NCBI GenBank assembly: GCA_003447235.1
Contig: DLZV01000009.1
Coordinates: 1-43,615 of the forward strand
Source of the DNA: Prevotella sp.
GTDB taxonomy: Bacteria > Bacteroidota > Bacteroidia > Bacteroidales > Bacteroidaceae
Length of the DNA: 43,615 bases
Direction of reading: 5' to 3'
The position numbers were made by a program, and so were the translations under genes. The notes under the pieces are model-generated. The model worked only from the letters and a program-made list of their open reading frames with translations. It searched no databases and was not told where the DNA came from. Every line of letters begins with the position of its first letter. The first letter of the stretch is position 1. Of the stretch, positions 23,999 to 33,698 are shown piece by piece.

Positions 23999-24503
23999 AT
24001 TGGTCCAATTGTTCAAATTTTGTTTTGACGGCCTGGCGCGCACGAAAAATGTTCACCTTGACCTGGCTCTCGCTGATGCCCATCACCTCGGCCACTTCCT
24101 TGTAGCTTTTCCCCTCGAAGTCGCGCAGCTGGATACAGGAGCGTTGCTTCTCCGGCAGGGTGTCGATGATCTGCCTGACGAGGCGGACGCGGTTGCTTTG
24201 GTCCGCCTGCTCGAAAGGATTGTGCTGGTCGGCAGCCTGGGGAGACACTCCCGCATCGTCGAGCGAGGCGTCATGGCGGCCTTTCCGCTTGGTGAAGTCG
24301 ATTGAGAGATTGCGACAGACGGACAGGGCGAAAGCCTCCATGGAGTCTATCGCATCCCATTCCGCACGCTTGTCCCAGACTCGCATCAATGTCTCTTGCA
24401 CGACATCCTCCGCTTCCTCGCGATTCGTCGTTATGTGAAGGGCAAGCCTGAAGAGTACGTTCTTCAGCGGAAGCACATCGTTCCGAAAACTGACTTCTTT
24501 CAT
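23988..24503 (-). CDS. ECF-type RNA polymerase sigma factor
   Basis: 171 residues, typical of sigma-70 ECF factors. The region 2 helix EEAEDVVQETLMRVWDKR is near residues 29-46, binding the polymerase and -10 DNA. Region 4 holds IDTLPEKQRSCIQLRDFEGKSYKEVAEVMGISESQVKVNIFRARQAVK, a complete helix-turn-helix for -35 recognition. It is first of a two-gene unit with the overlapping membrane protein. Target promoters are unknown; the divergent DUF5686 gene is a candidate neighbour. Confidence 0.95.
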   Translation of the reverse strand: MKEVSFRNDVLPLKNVLFRLALHITTNREEAEDVVQETLMRVWDKRAEWDAIDSMEAFALSVCRNLSIDFTKRKGRHDASLDDAGVSPQAADQHNPFEQADQSNRVRLVRQIIDTLPEKQRSCIQLRDFEGKSYKEVAEVMGISESQVKVNIFRARQAVKTKFEQLDQYGL

Positions 24504-24687
24504 TTCCTTTCTATAACCAAGACGATTCTATGGCGTGTTTGTTACGGGTGTTAACCTCTCTTAACTTTTTCTTTTCTCCTTTTCTTATAATATGCAGATG
24601 ATGAGCCTAACCAATAGGGAGCAGGCAAGGGGTGTCAAAGAAAACTAAATAACGGCTCTCAGTTTACTTCGTTCCGATTTTATTCCA

Positions 24688-24696
24688 TACCTTTGC
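24688..24696 (+). promoter_or_regulatory. -7 promoter element for the DUF5686 gene
   Basis: Perfect TACCTTTGC, 38 bp before the start codon at 24735. The spacer to the divergent sigma gene (24504-24734) also carries a GTTAAC...CTTAAC repeat near 24551-24566. Confidence 0.7.
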
Positions 24697-24734
24697 ACCC
24701 ATAGCTTATTATCTTATAATGAAGATTCACAAGA

Positions 24735-27272
24735 ATGAGTATGAGGGATAAAGAAACGAGTATAAAGTTTGCCATCCTTGTCTTATTGCAATTGGTTGTC
24801 GTCCAGCTGCGGGCACAGATCACGGGACAGGTCCTCGATGCCGAGGACGGCTACCCTGTGCCCTACGCCAATGTGGGCTATGAGGGAACGAACCACCATG
24901 TCCAGAGCGACGCCGACGGCCACTTCACCATCGAGCGCCGTCCGGGCCATGTGCTGGTGGCCAGTAGCGTCGGCTACAAGGCGGAGATGGTAAAGGTGAG
25001 GGACAACACCTCCGTGCTGACCATCAAGATCAAGTCGGAGACGACCAACATGGCAGAAGTGGAAGTGCGCGGAAGGCGCAAGCGCTACAACCGCAAGGAA
25101 AATCCAGCCGTGGCCTTGATGCGTCGCGTCATCGAGGCCAAGAAACTCTCGGACCTGGAGAACCATCCCTTCTACCAGTTTACGAAGTATCAGAAGATCA
25201 CGCTGGCCCGCAACGATATCGACACGACGAAGCTGACTCCAGGCAAATGGTATAGCGAGGGCGTGGAGAAGTCGGACTACAATGGGAAGTACGTCCTGCC
25301 ACTGACGATGAGCGAGGTGGTGACCCACCACCTCTATAGCAAAGACCCCAGAAAGGTGCGCGACATGATCGTGGGACAGCACTCTCAGGGTCTCAACAAG
25401 CTCCTGCAGACGGGTGAGATGATCAACACCATGCTCAAGGAGGTCTTCACGGACGTGAACCTCTATGACGACCACATCCGTCTCATGCAGTATCCCTTCC
25501 CAAGTCCTATCGGCCGCACGGCCATCAGTTTCTACCATTTCTATATACAGGACACGGTGCAGGTGGCGGGCGACAGTTGCTACCACCTCCGTTTCTATCC
25601 CGCCAACCAGCAGGACTTCGGTTTCACTGGCGACCTTTACGTCCTGAAGGATTCCACGCTCCATGTGAAGCAATGTGTGCTCAATATTCCCAAGAAGAGC
25701 GATGTCAACTGGGTGAAATCCATGCGCATCGAGCAGCAGTTCTCGCAGTTGGACAACGGCGAATGGGTGCTGACCCATGATGACATGTGGGCGGAGATGA
25801 GTTTTCCGGCCTTGATTCCCAACGCCTTGGTGACACGCACGACCCGTCTCGCCGAATATAAGTTTGACGACATTCCGCGATCGCTGCTCCGTGGTAAGGC
25901 CCGTACCATCGAGGAGGCCAACGCCCGCATCCGCGACGAGGAGTTCTGGCAGCGGGAGCGCCCTGTTGAACTGACCAAGAGCGAGCAGAACATTGACGGA
26001 CTCGTTGACCGCATACGTCGCTCCAAGGGCTTTGGCGTCATCATGGTGGGCGTCAAGGCGTTTGCCGAAAACTTCATCGAGACGAGTCCCACAGGAGAGA
26101 AGAGTAAAGTGGATATTGGTCCGGTCAATACCATCATTTCCCACAACTTCGTGGATGGCTACCGTTTCCGCGGGTCGGCCCGAACGATGGCGGCCCTCAA
26201 TCCCCACCTCTTCTGGAAGGGCTATGGCGCTTATGGTACGCGATCCAACCGCTGGTATTATGGTTCGGAGGTGACTTACGCCTTCAACAAAAAGGAAAAC
26301 TCCCCCTTCGAATATCCGATGCGCAATCTCGTTTTCTCCTCGGAGCGGGATGTGATGTCGCCTTCGGACAAATACCTGGTCAACAACAAGGACAACGTCT
26401 TCATGTCCTTCCGCACGCAGGACGTGCGCCAGATGTACTTCTACGACCGTCAGCAACTCTCCTTTGTCTATGAGTCCGACTGGGGACTGAGCGTCAACGC
26501 TAGAGTGAAGGCGGAGAGCAACGAGGTGGCTGGAGAACTCCATTTCCAGCCCGTCAATGGCGCTCCCGAGGTCTTCAAGATTCGCACCACCGAACTATCG
26601 GCTGGCATCCGCTTCTGTCCGGGACAGACCTTTGTCAATACGAAGCAGCATCGCTGGCCCGTCAATCTTGACCATCCCGACCTCTCGCTGACCCATACGA
26701 TGGGTGTGAACGGCGTGCTTGGAGGACAGTATCAGCTCAATCTGACCGAACTCAAACTCTATAAGCGCCAATGGTTAGGGTCATGGGGATTTGTCGATTT
26801 CCACGCCAATGCAGCCGTGCAATGGAACAAAGTGCCGTTTCCGTTGCTCATCATGCCACCCGCCAATATGACCTTCATGGACAACGAGGTGACTTTCAAT
26901 CTGATGAACAATATGGAATTTCTCACCGACCGCCAACTGTTTGTCAGTGCGTCGTGGGACATGAACGGCAAGTTGCTCAACCGCCTGCCACTCCTGAAGA
27001 AACTCAAGTGGCGCGAATACTTCTCTGTGAAGGCGATGTGGGGCGATCTGACCAGCAAAAACAACCCGCTCCTGCATCCCGACGACCCGATGTTGTTCCG
27101 CCTGCCCGAAGGATCCCGCGTCATCGACAAGACACCCTACTGGGAGGTGGAGGCTGGTGTCCACAATATCTTCAATATCTTTGGCGTGACCTATGTTCGC
27201 CGCATGAGTTATCGCAACTATGACAACATCGACCGTTGGGGCATTCGCTTGCTCTTCAACCTGACTTTTTAG
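24735..27272 (+). CDS. DUF5686 outer-membrane protein with N-terminal carboxypeptidase-regulatory-like domain
   Basis: 845 residues, the usual length for the DUF5686/carboxypeptidase-like regulatory domain family of Bacteroidota. The signal peptide is about residues 10-29 (hydrophobic run ending QLRAQ). The CarboxypepD_reg-like domain spans about 30-105 (ITGQVLDAEDGYPVPYANVGYEG..., ending IKIKSETTNMAEVEVRGR). The rest is rich in alternating aromatic/polar segments and ends in a strand with terminal Phe (GIRLLFNLTF), typical of an outer-membrane beta-barrel. An alternative start is Met3 (24741). It is transcribed away from the ECF sigma operon. Function in the family is not established. Confidence 0.88.
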   Translation: MSMRDKETSIKFAILVLLQLVVVQLRAQITGQVLDAEDGYPVPYANVGYEGTNHHVQSDADGHFTIERRPGHVLVASSVGYKAEMVKVRDNTSVLTIKIKSETTNMAEVEVRGRRKRYNRKENPAVALMRRVIEAKKLSDLENHPFYQFTKYQKITLARNDIDTTKLTPGKWYSEGVEKSDYNGKYVLPLTMSEVVTHHLYSKDPRKVRDMIVGQHSQGLNKLLQTGEMINTMLKEVFTDVNLYDDHIRLMQYPFPSPIGRTAISFYHFYIQDTVQVAGDSCYHLRFYPANQQDFGFTGDLYVLKDSTLHVKQCVLNIPKKSDVNWVKSMRIEQQFSQLDNGEWVLTHDDMWAEMSFPALIPNALVTRTTRLAEYKFDDIPRSLLRGKARTIEEANARIRDEEFWQRERPVELTKSEQNIDGLVDRIRRSKGFGVIMVGVKAFAENFIETSPTGEKSKVDIGPVNTIISHNFVDGYRFRGSARTMAALNPHLFWKGYGAYGTRSNRWYYGSEVTYAFNKKENSPFEYPMRNLVFSSERDVMSPSDKYLVNNKDNVFMSFRTQDVRQMYFYDRQQLSFVYESDWGLSVNARVKAESNEVAGELHFQPVNGAPEVFKIRTTELSAGIRFCPGQTFVNTKQHRWPVNLDHPDLSLTHTMGVNGVLGGQYQLNLTELKLYKRQWLGSWGFVDFHANAAVQWNKVPFPLLIMPPANMTFMDNEVTFNLMNNMEFLTDRQLFVSASWDMNGKLLNRLPLLKKLKWREYFSVKAMWGDLTSKNNPLLHPDDPMLFRLPEGSRVIDKTPYWEVEAGVHNIFNIFGVTYVRRMSYRNYDNIDRWGIRLLFNLTF

Positions 27273-27320
27273 GTCCTCTTCCTTTTGGCCAGTTTCTTTG
27301 GCCAAGTGTGGCGGGATATC

Positions 27321-27368
27321 AATAAGACCTGTTCCAAAATCGAATGTGATTTTAGAACAGGTCTTATT
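27321..27368. terminator. Bidirectional terminator between the DUF5686 gene and speA
   Basis: A 14-bp perfect stem AATAAGACCTGTTC (27321-27334) with GAACAGGTCTTATT (27355-27368). An inner AAAATC/GATTTT pairing lengthens the hairpin. Confidence 0.88.
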
Positions 27369-27402
27369 CGTCGTTTGCTTGGTATGCGCTATGCCCTGAC
27401 GC

Positions 27403-29298
27403 CTATTCTAAATAGGTGTAGCCGTAGAGGCCGTTGCGGTAGTTGGAGAGGAAGTTCTTGCCCTCCTCCAGCGAAATCTTGCCCGTGCGCACACTCTTCG
27501 TCACCCATTGCTCCAGGTGGCGCACGAGTTTCTTCGGGTCGTACTGCACGTAGTCGAGCACCTCCTCGACGGTCTCGCCCTCAAACACCTGGTCGATGCG
27601 ATACTTGCCGTCCTTGACGGAGATATGGACGGCATTGGTGTCGCCGAATAGGTTGTGGAGGTCACCGAGAATCTCTTGGTAGGCACCGACAAGGAAGACA
27701 CCGAGATAGTAGGGCTCCTTGGATCGCAGGCTATGGACCGGCAACACGTGAGAGACGTGATTGTAGGTCACGAAGTTGGCAATCTTGCCGTCGCTATCGC
27801 AGGTGATGTCCTGGATGGTACACTTGCGCGTAGGACGCTCGTTGAGGCGCTGGATCGGGATGATCGGGAAGAGCTGGTCAATGGCCCAGCTATCTGGCAG
27901 CGACTGAAAGAGTGAGAAGTTGCAGAAATATTTATCGGCCAACAGCTTGTCGATATTGCGCAACTCGTCGGGTACATGCTTCATCTGCTTGGCGAGTGTG
28001 TTGACCTCGTGGCAGACGCTCCAGTACATACTCTCGATCTCGGCGCGCGTCTTCAGATCTACCAAGCCGTGGGAGAACAATTCCAGTGCCTCCTCGCGTA
28101 TCTGTTCCGCGTCGTGCCAGTCCTCCAGCATCGTGCGCGGGTTGAGGTTGTCCCAGATCTCATAGAGGTCCTTGACGAGTTTGTGGTCGCTCTCCTTGGC
28201 CTCAAACTCTTCCGGCATCTCGGGCAGCGAGGCCGTCTCCAGCACGTCGATGACGAGTACGCTATGATGGGCAGAGAGGTTGCGTCCGCTTTCGGTGATG
28301 AGGTTGGGGTGGGGGATGCCATATTTGTCGGCAGTCTGGACAAACGTGTCTACGCAGTCGTTGACATACTCCTGGATGCTGTAGTTGATGGAACTCTCGC
28401 TATTGGAGGAGCGTGTGCCGTCGTAATCGACGCCCAGACCGCCTCCGCAATCCACGAAATCTACGTCGTAGCCCATCTTGCGGAGGTTGGCGTAGAACTC
28501 CGCAGCCTCGTTGAGGGCAGTCTGTATGCGGCGGATCTTCGTGATCTGTGATCCGATATGGAAATGGATGAGGCGCAAGCAGTCCTGCAAGCCCGCTTTC
28601 TCGAGTTTCTCGAGTGCGGCGAGCACCTCCGAGGCCGTCAGTCCAAACTTCGACATGTCACCACCACTCTCCGCCCATTTGCCCGAACCACTGCTGGCGA
28701 GTTTGATGCGGATACCGATATTGGGGCGCACCTTCATGCGGCGTGCCACCTGGGCGATGGTGTCGATCTCGTTGAGCTTCTCGACGACGATGAAGATACG
28801 CTTCCCCATCTTCTGCGCCAGCAGCGCCAGTTCGATGTAGCTTTGGTCCTTGTAGCCATTGCATACGATCAGCGAGTCGCTTTGGCACTGGACGGCGATG
28901 ACGGCGTGCAATTCGGGTTTGGAACCCGCCTCCAGACCAAGGTTGAACTTCCGTCCGTGAGAGATTATCTCCTCGACGACGGGCTGCATCTGGTTTACTT
29001 TGATCGGGTAGATGATGAAGTTTTCGCCCTTAAACCCATAGTCCTCGCGGGCACGGTCGAAACATTTGGCAGTCTCCTCGATACGGTTGTCGAGAATATC
29101 GGGGAAACGCAGCAGCACCGGCGGAGTGACTCCGCGCAGCGCCAGTTCCTCCATCACATCGTGGAGATCCACCTGTTGCGTCTTGTCCTTCTCGGGCGTG
29201 ACATAGACGTTGCCCCGCTCGTTCACACTGAAGTAGGGAGTTCCCCATCCATTGATGTTGTACAGTTCCTTTGCGTCCTCAATTGTCCACTTCTTCAT
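27403..29298 (-). CDS. speA: Biosynthetic arginine decarboxylase
   Basis: 631 residues, matching the large biosynthetic SpeA enzymes (arginine to agmatine, first step of polyamine synthesis, PLP-dependent). The PLP lysine lies in YPIKVNQ near residue 99. Other family stretches are LGLEAGSKPEL, CNGYKD, IRIKLASSGSGKWAESGGDMSKFG, FHIGSQ and CGGGLGVDYDGT. The C-terminal part has SLFQSLPDSWAIDQLFPIIPIQRLNE and a family-typical end. It lies 91 bp after the aroK stop on the same strand, probably in the topA-aroK-speA operon, though a separate promoter cannot be excluded. Confidence 0.96.
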   Translation of the reverse strand: MKKWTIEDAKELYNINGWGTPYFSVNERGNVYVTPEKDKTQQVDLHDVMEELALRGVTPPVLLRFPDILDNRIEETAKCFDRAREDYGFKGENFIIYPIKVNQMQPVVEEIISHGRKFNLGLEAGSKPELHAVIAVQCQSDSLIVCNGYKDQSYIELALLAQKMGKRIFIVVEKLNEIDTIAQVARRMKVRPNIGIRIKLASSGSGKWAESGGDMSKFGLTASEVLAALEKLEKAGLQDCLRLIHFHIGSQITKIRRIQTALNEAAEFYANLRKMGYDVDFVDCGGGLGVDYDGTRSSNSESSINYSIQEYVNDCVDTFVQTADKYGIPHPNLITESGRNLSAHHSVLVIDVLETASLPEMPEEFEAKESDHKLVKDLYEIWDNLNPRTMLEDWHDAEQIREEALELFSHGLVDLKTRAEIESMYWSVCHEVNTLAKQMKHVPDELRNIDKLLADKYFCNFSLFQSLPDSWAIDQLFPIIPIQRLNERPTRKCTIQDITCDSDGKIANFVTYNHVSHVLPVHSLRSKEPYYLGVFLVGAYQEILGDLHNLFGDTNAVHISVKDGKYRIDQVFEGETVEEVLDYVQYDPKKLVRHLEQWVTKSVRTGKISLEEGKNFLSNYRNGLYGYTYLE

Positions 29299-29389
29299 TT
29301 CAGCTTTGGTCTCTCTTCTACTGGCTAATAATATGATTGATAAATTGTCTTGATGCTTCTTGCTTGTCCGCTGTCTCTCGTCCTCTCTG

Positions 29390-29992
29390 CTATGGGTCTA
29401 TCCCAAGCATCTTGCGCAGGTCGGCGACGGTGCTCTCTATCTTTTCGTAGTTGTCGAGCAGCGACACGTCGAAGGTGTATTTGGCCTTGTTGTAAAAAGG
29501 CTCGCGCTCCGCCAGTTGGCGGTGGATAAACTCCCGCACCTCTTCCGTCGTCTTGTTGAGCAGCAGCGGGCGCACGACGCGTCCCATCTTCAGATGGCCG
29601 TAGAGCACGTCGGGCTCTGCCTTGAGATAGACGGTGGCTCCCTGGCGGTTGAGGTAGTCCATGTTGTCGTAGAAGCAAGGAGCGCCACCCCCACAGGAGA
29701 TGACGACGTCCTCAAACTCGGCGACCTCATGGAGCATGTTGTGCTCCACCTTTCGGAATCCTTCCTCGCCCCGCTCGTCAAAGAGCTGTTTCGCCGTCCG
29801 TCTCATCCTCGACTCTATGTACCAGTCGAGGTCATAGAACGTCTGGCCCAGACTGAGGGCCAGTTGGCGACCGATGGTGGTCTTGCCTGCCCCCATGTAG
29901 CCGATGAAGATGATGCGGCGTCCTCCCCACGACGCTATCAGCGCGTCGCTGGGTACGAAGGGCGTGTCGGGTGTCTTGATCTTGGGTCTCAC
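29390..29992 (-). CDS. aroK: Shikimate kinase
   Basis: 200 residues. The P-loop GYMGAGKTT is near 35-43. Shikimate-binding residues of the family are seen in DLDWYIE, GEEGFRKVE (Arg), CGGG near 101-104 and RPLL. The reaction is ATP-dependent phosphorylation of shikimate in the chorismate pathway. The start is a GTG at 29992 that overlaps the topA stop (GTGA), so translation is likely coupled. The 30 residues before the P-loop are longer than in E. coli AroK. A later start at the second Met (MGAGKTT) would destroy the P-loop and can be excluded. Confidence 0.93.
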   Translation of the reverse strand: MRPKIKTPDTPFVPSDALIASWGGRRIIFIGYMGAGKTTIGRQLALSLGQTFYDLDWYIESRMRRTAKQLFDERGEEGFRKVEHNMLHEVAEFEDVVISCGGGAPCFYDNMDYLNRQGATVYLKAEPDVLYGHLKMGRVVRPLLLNKTTEEVREFIHRQLAEREPFYNKAKYTFDVSLLDNYEKIESTVADLRKMLGIDP

Positions 29993-32340
29993 GATCGTTT
30001 CTTCCGGACCTTGGCCTTGGGCTCAGGGGCATTGTTGACGATTTCCATACACTGCTCCAGCGTCAGATCCGTGGCCGTCTCTCGCTGGTTCTTGGGAATG
30101 CGGTAGTTCTTGCCCTTGTATGCGATGTACGGTCCCCAATGACCATTGAGGATTTCCAGGTCGTCATCAAACTTCTTCAGGTGCTTCTCCTCCTCCTGCT
30201 TGCGCTTCTTGGCGATGAGGACGATGGCGTCCTGGAGCGTGATGGAGAGCGGGTCCGTGCCCTTGGGAATGCTGACGTACTTGCCCTCGTGGCGCACATA
30301 GGGGCCGAAGCGCCCTGTGCCCACAGTCACCTCTGATCCCTCGAATGTGCCCAGCGGGCGCGGGAGCTTGAAGAGTTCGAGCGCCTCGTCGAGCGTGATG
30401 GTGCTGATCGACTTGTCTGCTGGCAGCTGGGCGAAGCGCGGTTTCTCCTCGTCGCCTGCCGTGCCTATCTGTACCACGGGACCGTAGCGACCGATCTTGA
30501 CCGAAACGGGCTTGCCCGACTGCGGGTCCTCGCCCAGCTGGCGCTCGCCCACACGGTGCTCATTGCGCTCGTTCATCACCTTCTCGATCTCGGGTTCCAG
30601 TTGGGCATAGAACGTGCGCATGTCCTCGCGCCACTGGTCCTTGCCCTCGGCGATCTTGTCAAACTGCTGTTCTACGCGCGCTGTGAAATTGTAATCCATG
30701 ATGTCCAGGAAGTTCTGCAGGAGAAACTCCGTCACCACTGTGCCCACGTCCGTGGGAATCAGCTTGCCCTTGTCGGCTCCCGCCATTTCCGTCTTCTGCT
30801 CCGAGACAATCTCGTCGTCCTTGAGCGTATCAATGCGGTAGATGCGTTCTTGGCCCTTGCGGTCGCCCTTCTCCACATACTCGCGCTGCTGGATGGTGGA
30901 GATTGTCGGTGCGTAGGTGGAAGGACGGCCGATGCCCAGTTCCTCCATCTTGCGCACCAGGCTGGCCTCGGTGTAGCGAGCTGGAGCCAGCGAGAATCGC
31001 TCCGTGGAGGTGATCTCGCGTCGCTGCAGTTCGTCGCCGTCCTTTACGGGCGGCAATATGTTGGTGGTGTGGTCGGCTGACTCGTCGTCTGACGACTCAC
31101 GATATACTTTCATGAAACCATCGAAGATCGTCACCTCGCCCTGGGCCACGAAGTGGTGGCCCTCCACACAGTCCTGCGCCTCATCCGTAGCCGGCAGGAT
31201 GTCGATGTTGACCGTTGTCTTCTCCAGTTCTGCGTTAGCCATCTGCGAGGCCAGCGTGCGCTTCCACACCAGTTCGTAGAGGCGGCGCTCCTGCTGGGTG
31301 CCCTCGATGGTCTTGTTGCTCATATAGGTTGGTCGGATGGCCTCGTGGGCCTCCTGCGCACCCTTGGAGTGGGTGTGGAACTGTCGGGGCTTGCTATAGT
31401 CCTCGCCATAGATCCCCACGATTTCTTCCTTGCTCGTGTTGATGGCCAGCGAGGAGAGGTTGACGCTGTCCGTACGCATGTAGGTGATGTTACCCGCCTC
31501 GTAGAGACGCTGGGCCACCATCATGGTCTGCGAGACCGAGAAGCCGAGTTTGCGGGCCGCCTCCTGCTGGAGGGTGGAGGTGGTGAACGGAGGGGCAGGG
31601 GAGCGCTTCACGGGATGCTTGGCTACGGCAGAGACGCGGAAGCGTGCTCCTCGGCAAGCCTCCAGGAAGGCCTGGGCCTCCTCGTGGGTGGCGAAACGAT
31701 GATTGAGTTCCGCTTTCACCTCTACCGGCTTGCTTTCGGCATCGGTCAGCGTGAAGAGGGCATTGATGCGATAGAACGGTTCGCTCTTGAAAGCCTTCAC
31801 CTCGCGCTCGCGCTCCACGATGAGTCGGAGTGCGACGCTTTGTACGCGACCTGCGGAGAGCGATGGTTTCACTTTGCGCCAGAGCACTGGCGAGAGCCCG
31901 AAGCCCACCAGACGGTCGAGCACGCGGCGAGCCTGCTGCGCGTTGACAAGGTTCATGTCCAGATGGCGCGGCGTCTCGATGGCATGGACGATGGCCGGTT
32001 TGGTAATCTCGTGAAACACGATACGGTTGGTCTGTTTCTCGTCCAGTCCCAGCACCTCGCACAGGTGCCACGATATGGCTTCTCCCTCGCGGTCTTCATC
32101 GGATGCGAGCCACACCATCTTCGCGTCGCGGGCGCTGCGTCGAAGTTCTGTTACCAACGGTTTCTTCTCCTCCGGTATCTCATAGCAAGGCTCAAATGTG
32201 TCCAGGTCGATACTCAGTTCTTTCTTTTTCAAATCGCGAATATGACCATAGGACGACATCACCTTGAAGTCTTTGCCTAAGAACTTCTCAATGGTTTTCG
32301 CCTTAGCGGGACTCTCCACTATCACCAAATTATCTTGCAT
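29989..32340 (-). CDS. topA: DNA topoisomerase I
   Basis: 783 residues. The Toprim domain comes first (NLVIVESPAKAKTIEKFLG, then WLASDEDREGEAISWHL with the DxD metal site). The catalytic tyrosine is in ITYMRTDS near residue 290. The C-terminal 200 residues contain repeated Toprim C-terminal modules (IGRYGPVVQIG; TGRFGPYVRHEGKYVSI; HWGPYIAYKGKNYRIP) instead of Zn-finger cysteines, as in other Bacteroidota TopA. It relaxes negative supercoils. It is first gene of the unit with aroK (4-bp overlap) and probably speA. Confidence 0.97.
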   Translation of the reverse strand: MQDNLVIVESPAKAKTIEKFLGKDFKVMSSYGHIRDLKKKELSIDLDTFEPCYEIPEEKKPLVTELRRSARDAKMVWLASDEDREGEAISWHLCEVLGLDEKQTNRIVFHEITKPAIVHAIETPRHLDMNLVNAQQARRVLDRLVGFGLSPVLWRKVKPSLSAGRVQSVALRLIVEREREVKAFKSEPFYRINALFTLTDAESKPVEVKAELNHRFATHEEAQAFLEACRGARFRVSAVAKHPVKRSPAPPFTTSTLQQEAARKLGFSVSQTMMVAQRLYEAGNITYMRTDSVNLSSLAINTSKEEIVGIYGEDYSKPRQFHTHSKGAQEAHEAIRPTYMSNKTIEGTQQERRLYELVWKRTLASQMANAELEKTTVNIDILPATDEAQDCVEGHHFVAQGEVTIFDGFMKVYRESSDDESADHTTNILPPVKDGDELQRREITSTERFSLAPARYTEASLVRKMEELGIGRPSTYAPTISTIQQREYVEKGDRKGQERIYRIDTLKDDEIVSEQKTEMAGADKGKLIPTDVGTVVTEFLLQNFLDIMDYNFTARVEQQFDKIAEGKDQWREDMRTFYAQLEPEIEKVMNERNEHRVGERQLGEDPQSGKPVSVKIGRYGPVVQIGTAGDEEKPRFAQLPADKSISTITLDEALELFKLPRPLGTFEGSEVTVGTGRFGPYVRHEGKYVSIPKGTDPLSITLQDAIVLIAKKRKQEEEKHLKKFDDDLEILNGHWGPYIAYKGKNYRIPKNQRETATDLTLEQCMEIVNNAPEPKAKVRKKRS

Positions 32341-32368
32341 TGGGCTTCTCTATATTTTTCTTTGGGGT

Positions 32369-32377
32369 GCAAAATTA
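32369..32377 (-). promoter_or_regulatory. -7 promoter element for topA
   Basis: Minus-strand TAATTTTGC, 29 bp before the topA start codon. Confidence 0.5.
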
Positions 32378-32522
32378 GGAAAACTTTCCGTTACACCTTA
32401 TATATAAGGAGGAATTTTATTTTTTTTAATAAGAATGAAACTACTCGGCTGCTTCCTGCGGGCTTTCCACTCCTGTGGAACGCGCCTCAGCGTCCTTCGC
32501 CTGCGGGCGCAAAAAAGACTCA

Positions 32523-32558
32523 TCCCCATCCCGTCATGCTGCCATGATCGGATGGGGA
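32523..32558 (-). terminator. Terminator of the rplM-rpsI-rpsB-tsf operon
   Basis: TCCCCATCC (32523-32531) pairs with GGATGGGGA (32550-32558), with an inner TCATG/CATGA hairpin. On the minus strand the stem is followed by TGAGTCTTTTTT. It lies 74 bp past the tsf stop. Confidence 0.82.
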
Positions 32559-32631
32559 CAAGCCATGATGTATCCTTTCGGCCGCCCGTGCCCCTTGCGG
32601 AGCATGGGCAGTCCGATAGATGATTGCTTGA

Positions 32632-33636
32632 TTACTCAGCAGAGAGCGAGTAGCGACGGTAGTCGCAGACAGCCAGCGTCTTGCTCTGGGCCTGGAGCCA
32701 CTGGGCGACGTTCAGCTTGTCGCCATCGCCAAACTGGAACTCCTGATCGACCAAGCAGCTCTCCTTGAAGAACTTGTTCAGACGACCCTTGGCGATGTTC
32801 TGTACCATCTGCTCCGGCAGGTTGGCAGCCTTCTCGGCACCCACCTTGGCGCGGATCTCGCGAGCCTTCTCAGCATCCTCGGGAGTGAGCCAGCCCTTCT
32901 TGATGTTGGACTCGATGTGGTCCTCGCTATCGACGAGGTTCGGGTTGACGCCAGCCTTCTTGATAGCGTTGACAACGGCCTTCTCTACCTGCTCCTCCTT
33001 GGTCTTCTCGATGGCGACCTTGAGCTCCTCGTCCTTCACGCTCTGGGGCACGGAGGCCTCGTCGAGTGCGATAGGCTTCATGGCAGCGACCTGCATGGCT
33101 ACCTTGTGGCCGGCATCCTCGTTGCTCTCAGAGAGGCGTACGATGGTGGCGAGCATGTGGCGGTTCATGTGGTCATAGACATAGAGGTTGTCACCCTCGA
33201 GGAAGTTGTAGCCATCGATCTCCATCTTCTCGCCCGTGATGCCAGAACGCTGCTGCACAGCGGTCACGGCGTCGTCACCATTGGCGAGCTTCAGAGTCTT
33301 CACCTCGTCGAGCGTCTTGCAACGGTTCTCCACGGCCTGGTCGAGGATCTCCTGTACCATGGCGATGAAGTCCTGTCCGTTGGCCACGAAGTCGGTCTCG
33401 CACTTCACGGCCACCATGGCAGCGAAGTCGTCCACCTTCTTCACGAGCAGACATCCGTTGGAGGTCTCGCGGTCAGAACGCTTGGCAGCGATAGCCAGTC
33501 CGCGCTCGCGGAGCAAGTCCTTAGCCTTGTCGAAGTCACCTTCGGCCTCGACGAGTGATTTCTTCACGTCACCAAGTCCGGCACCCGTCATGGTGCGCAG
33601 CTTCTTGATGTCGTCCATTGTTGGTTTATAAGCCAT
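32632..33636 (-). CDS. tsf: Translation elongation factor Ts
   Basis: 334 residues, the long form of EF-Ts usual in Bacteroidota. The UBA-like N-terminus is clear (MDDIKKLRTMTGAGLGDVKKSLVEAEGDFDKAKDLLRERG), followed by the EF-Tu contact segment VKCETDFVANGQDF at about residues 77-90. It promotes GDP release from EF-Tu. It is last gene of the ribosomal operon, 62 bp after rpsB. Confidence 0.97.
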   Translation of the reverse strand: MAYKPTMDDIKKLRTMTGAGLGDVKKSLVEAEGDFDKAKDLLRERGLAIAAKRSDRETSNGCLLVKKVDDFAAMVAVKCETDFVANGQDFIAMVQEILDQAVENRCKTLDEVKTLKLANGDDAVTAVQQRSGITGEKMEIDGYNFLEGDNLYVYDHMNRHMLATIVRLSESNEDAGHKVAMQVAAMKPIALDEASVPQSVKDEELKVAIEKTKEEQVEKAVVNAIKKAGVNPNLVDSEDHIESNIKKGWLTPEDAEKAREIRAKVGAEKAANLPEQMVQNIAKGRLNKFFKESCLVDQEFQFGDGDKLNVAQWLQAQSKTLAVCDYRRYSLSAE

Positions 33637-33698
33637 AACTTTCTATTCCTTTCGTTAAATTGTATGGTTCTGTCAATCGATTTGCTGGAAGGCTCCGA

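Noticed and set aside
24783..26543. A 586-codon minus-strand open frame inside the DUF5686 gene
   Set aside because: Antisense shadow. The plus-strand protein has a signal peptide, domain order and promoter; the minus frame has none and is His/Val/Leu-biased.
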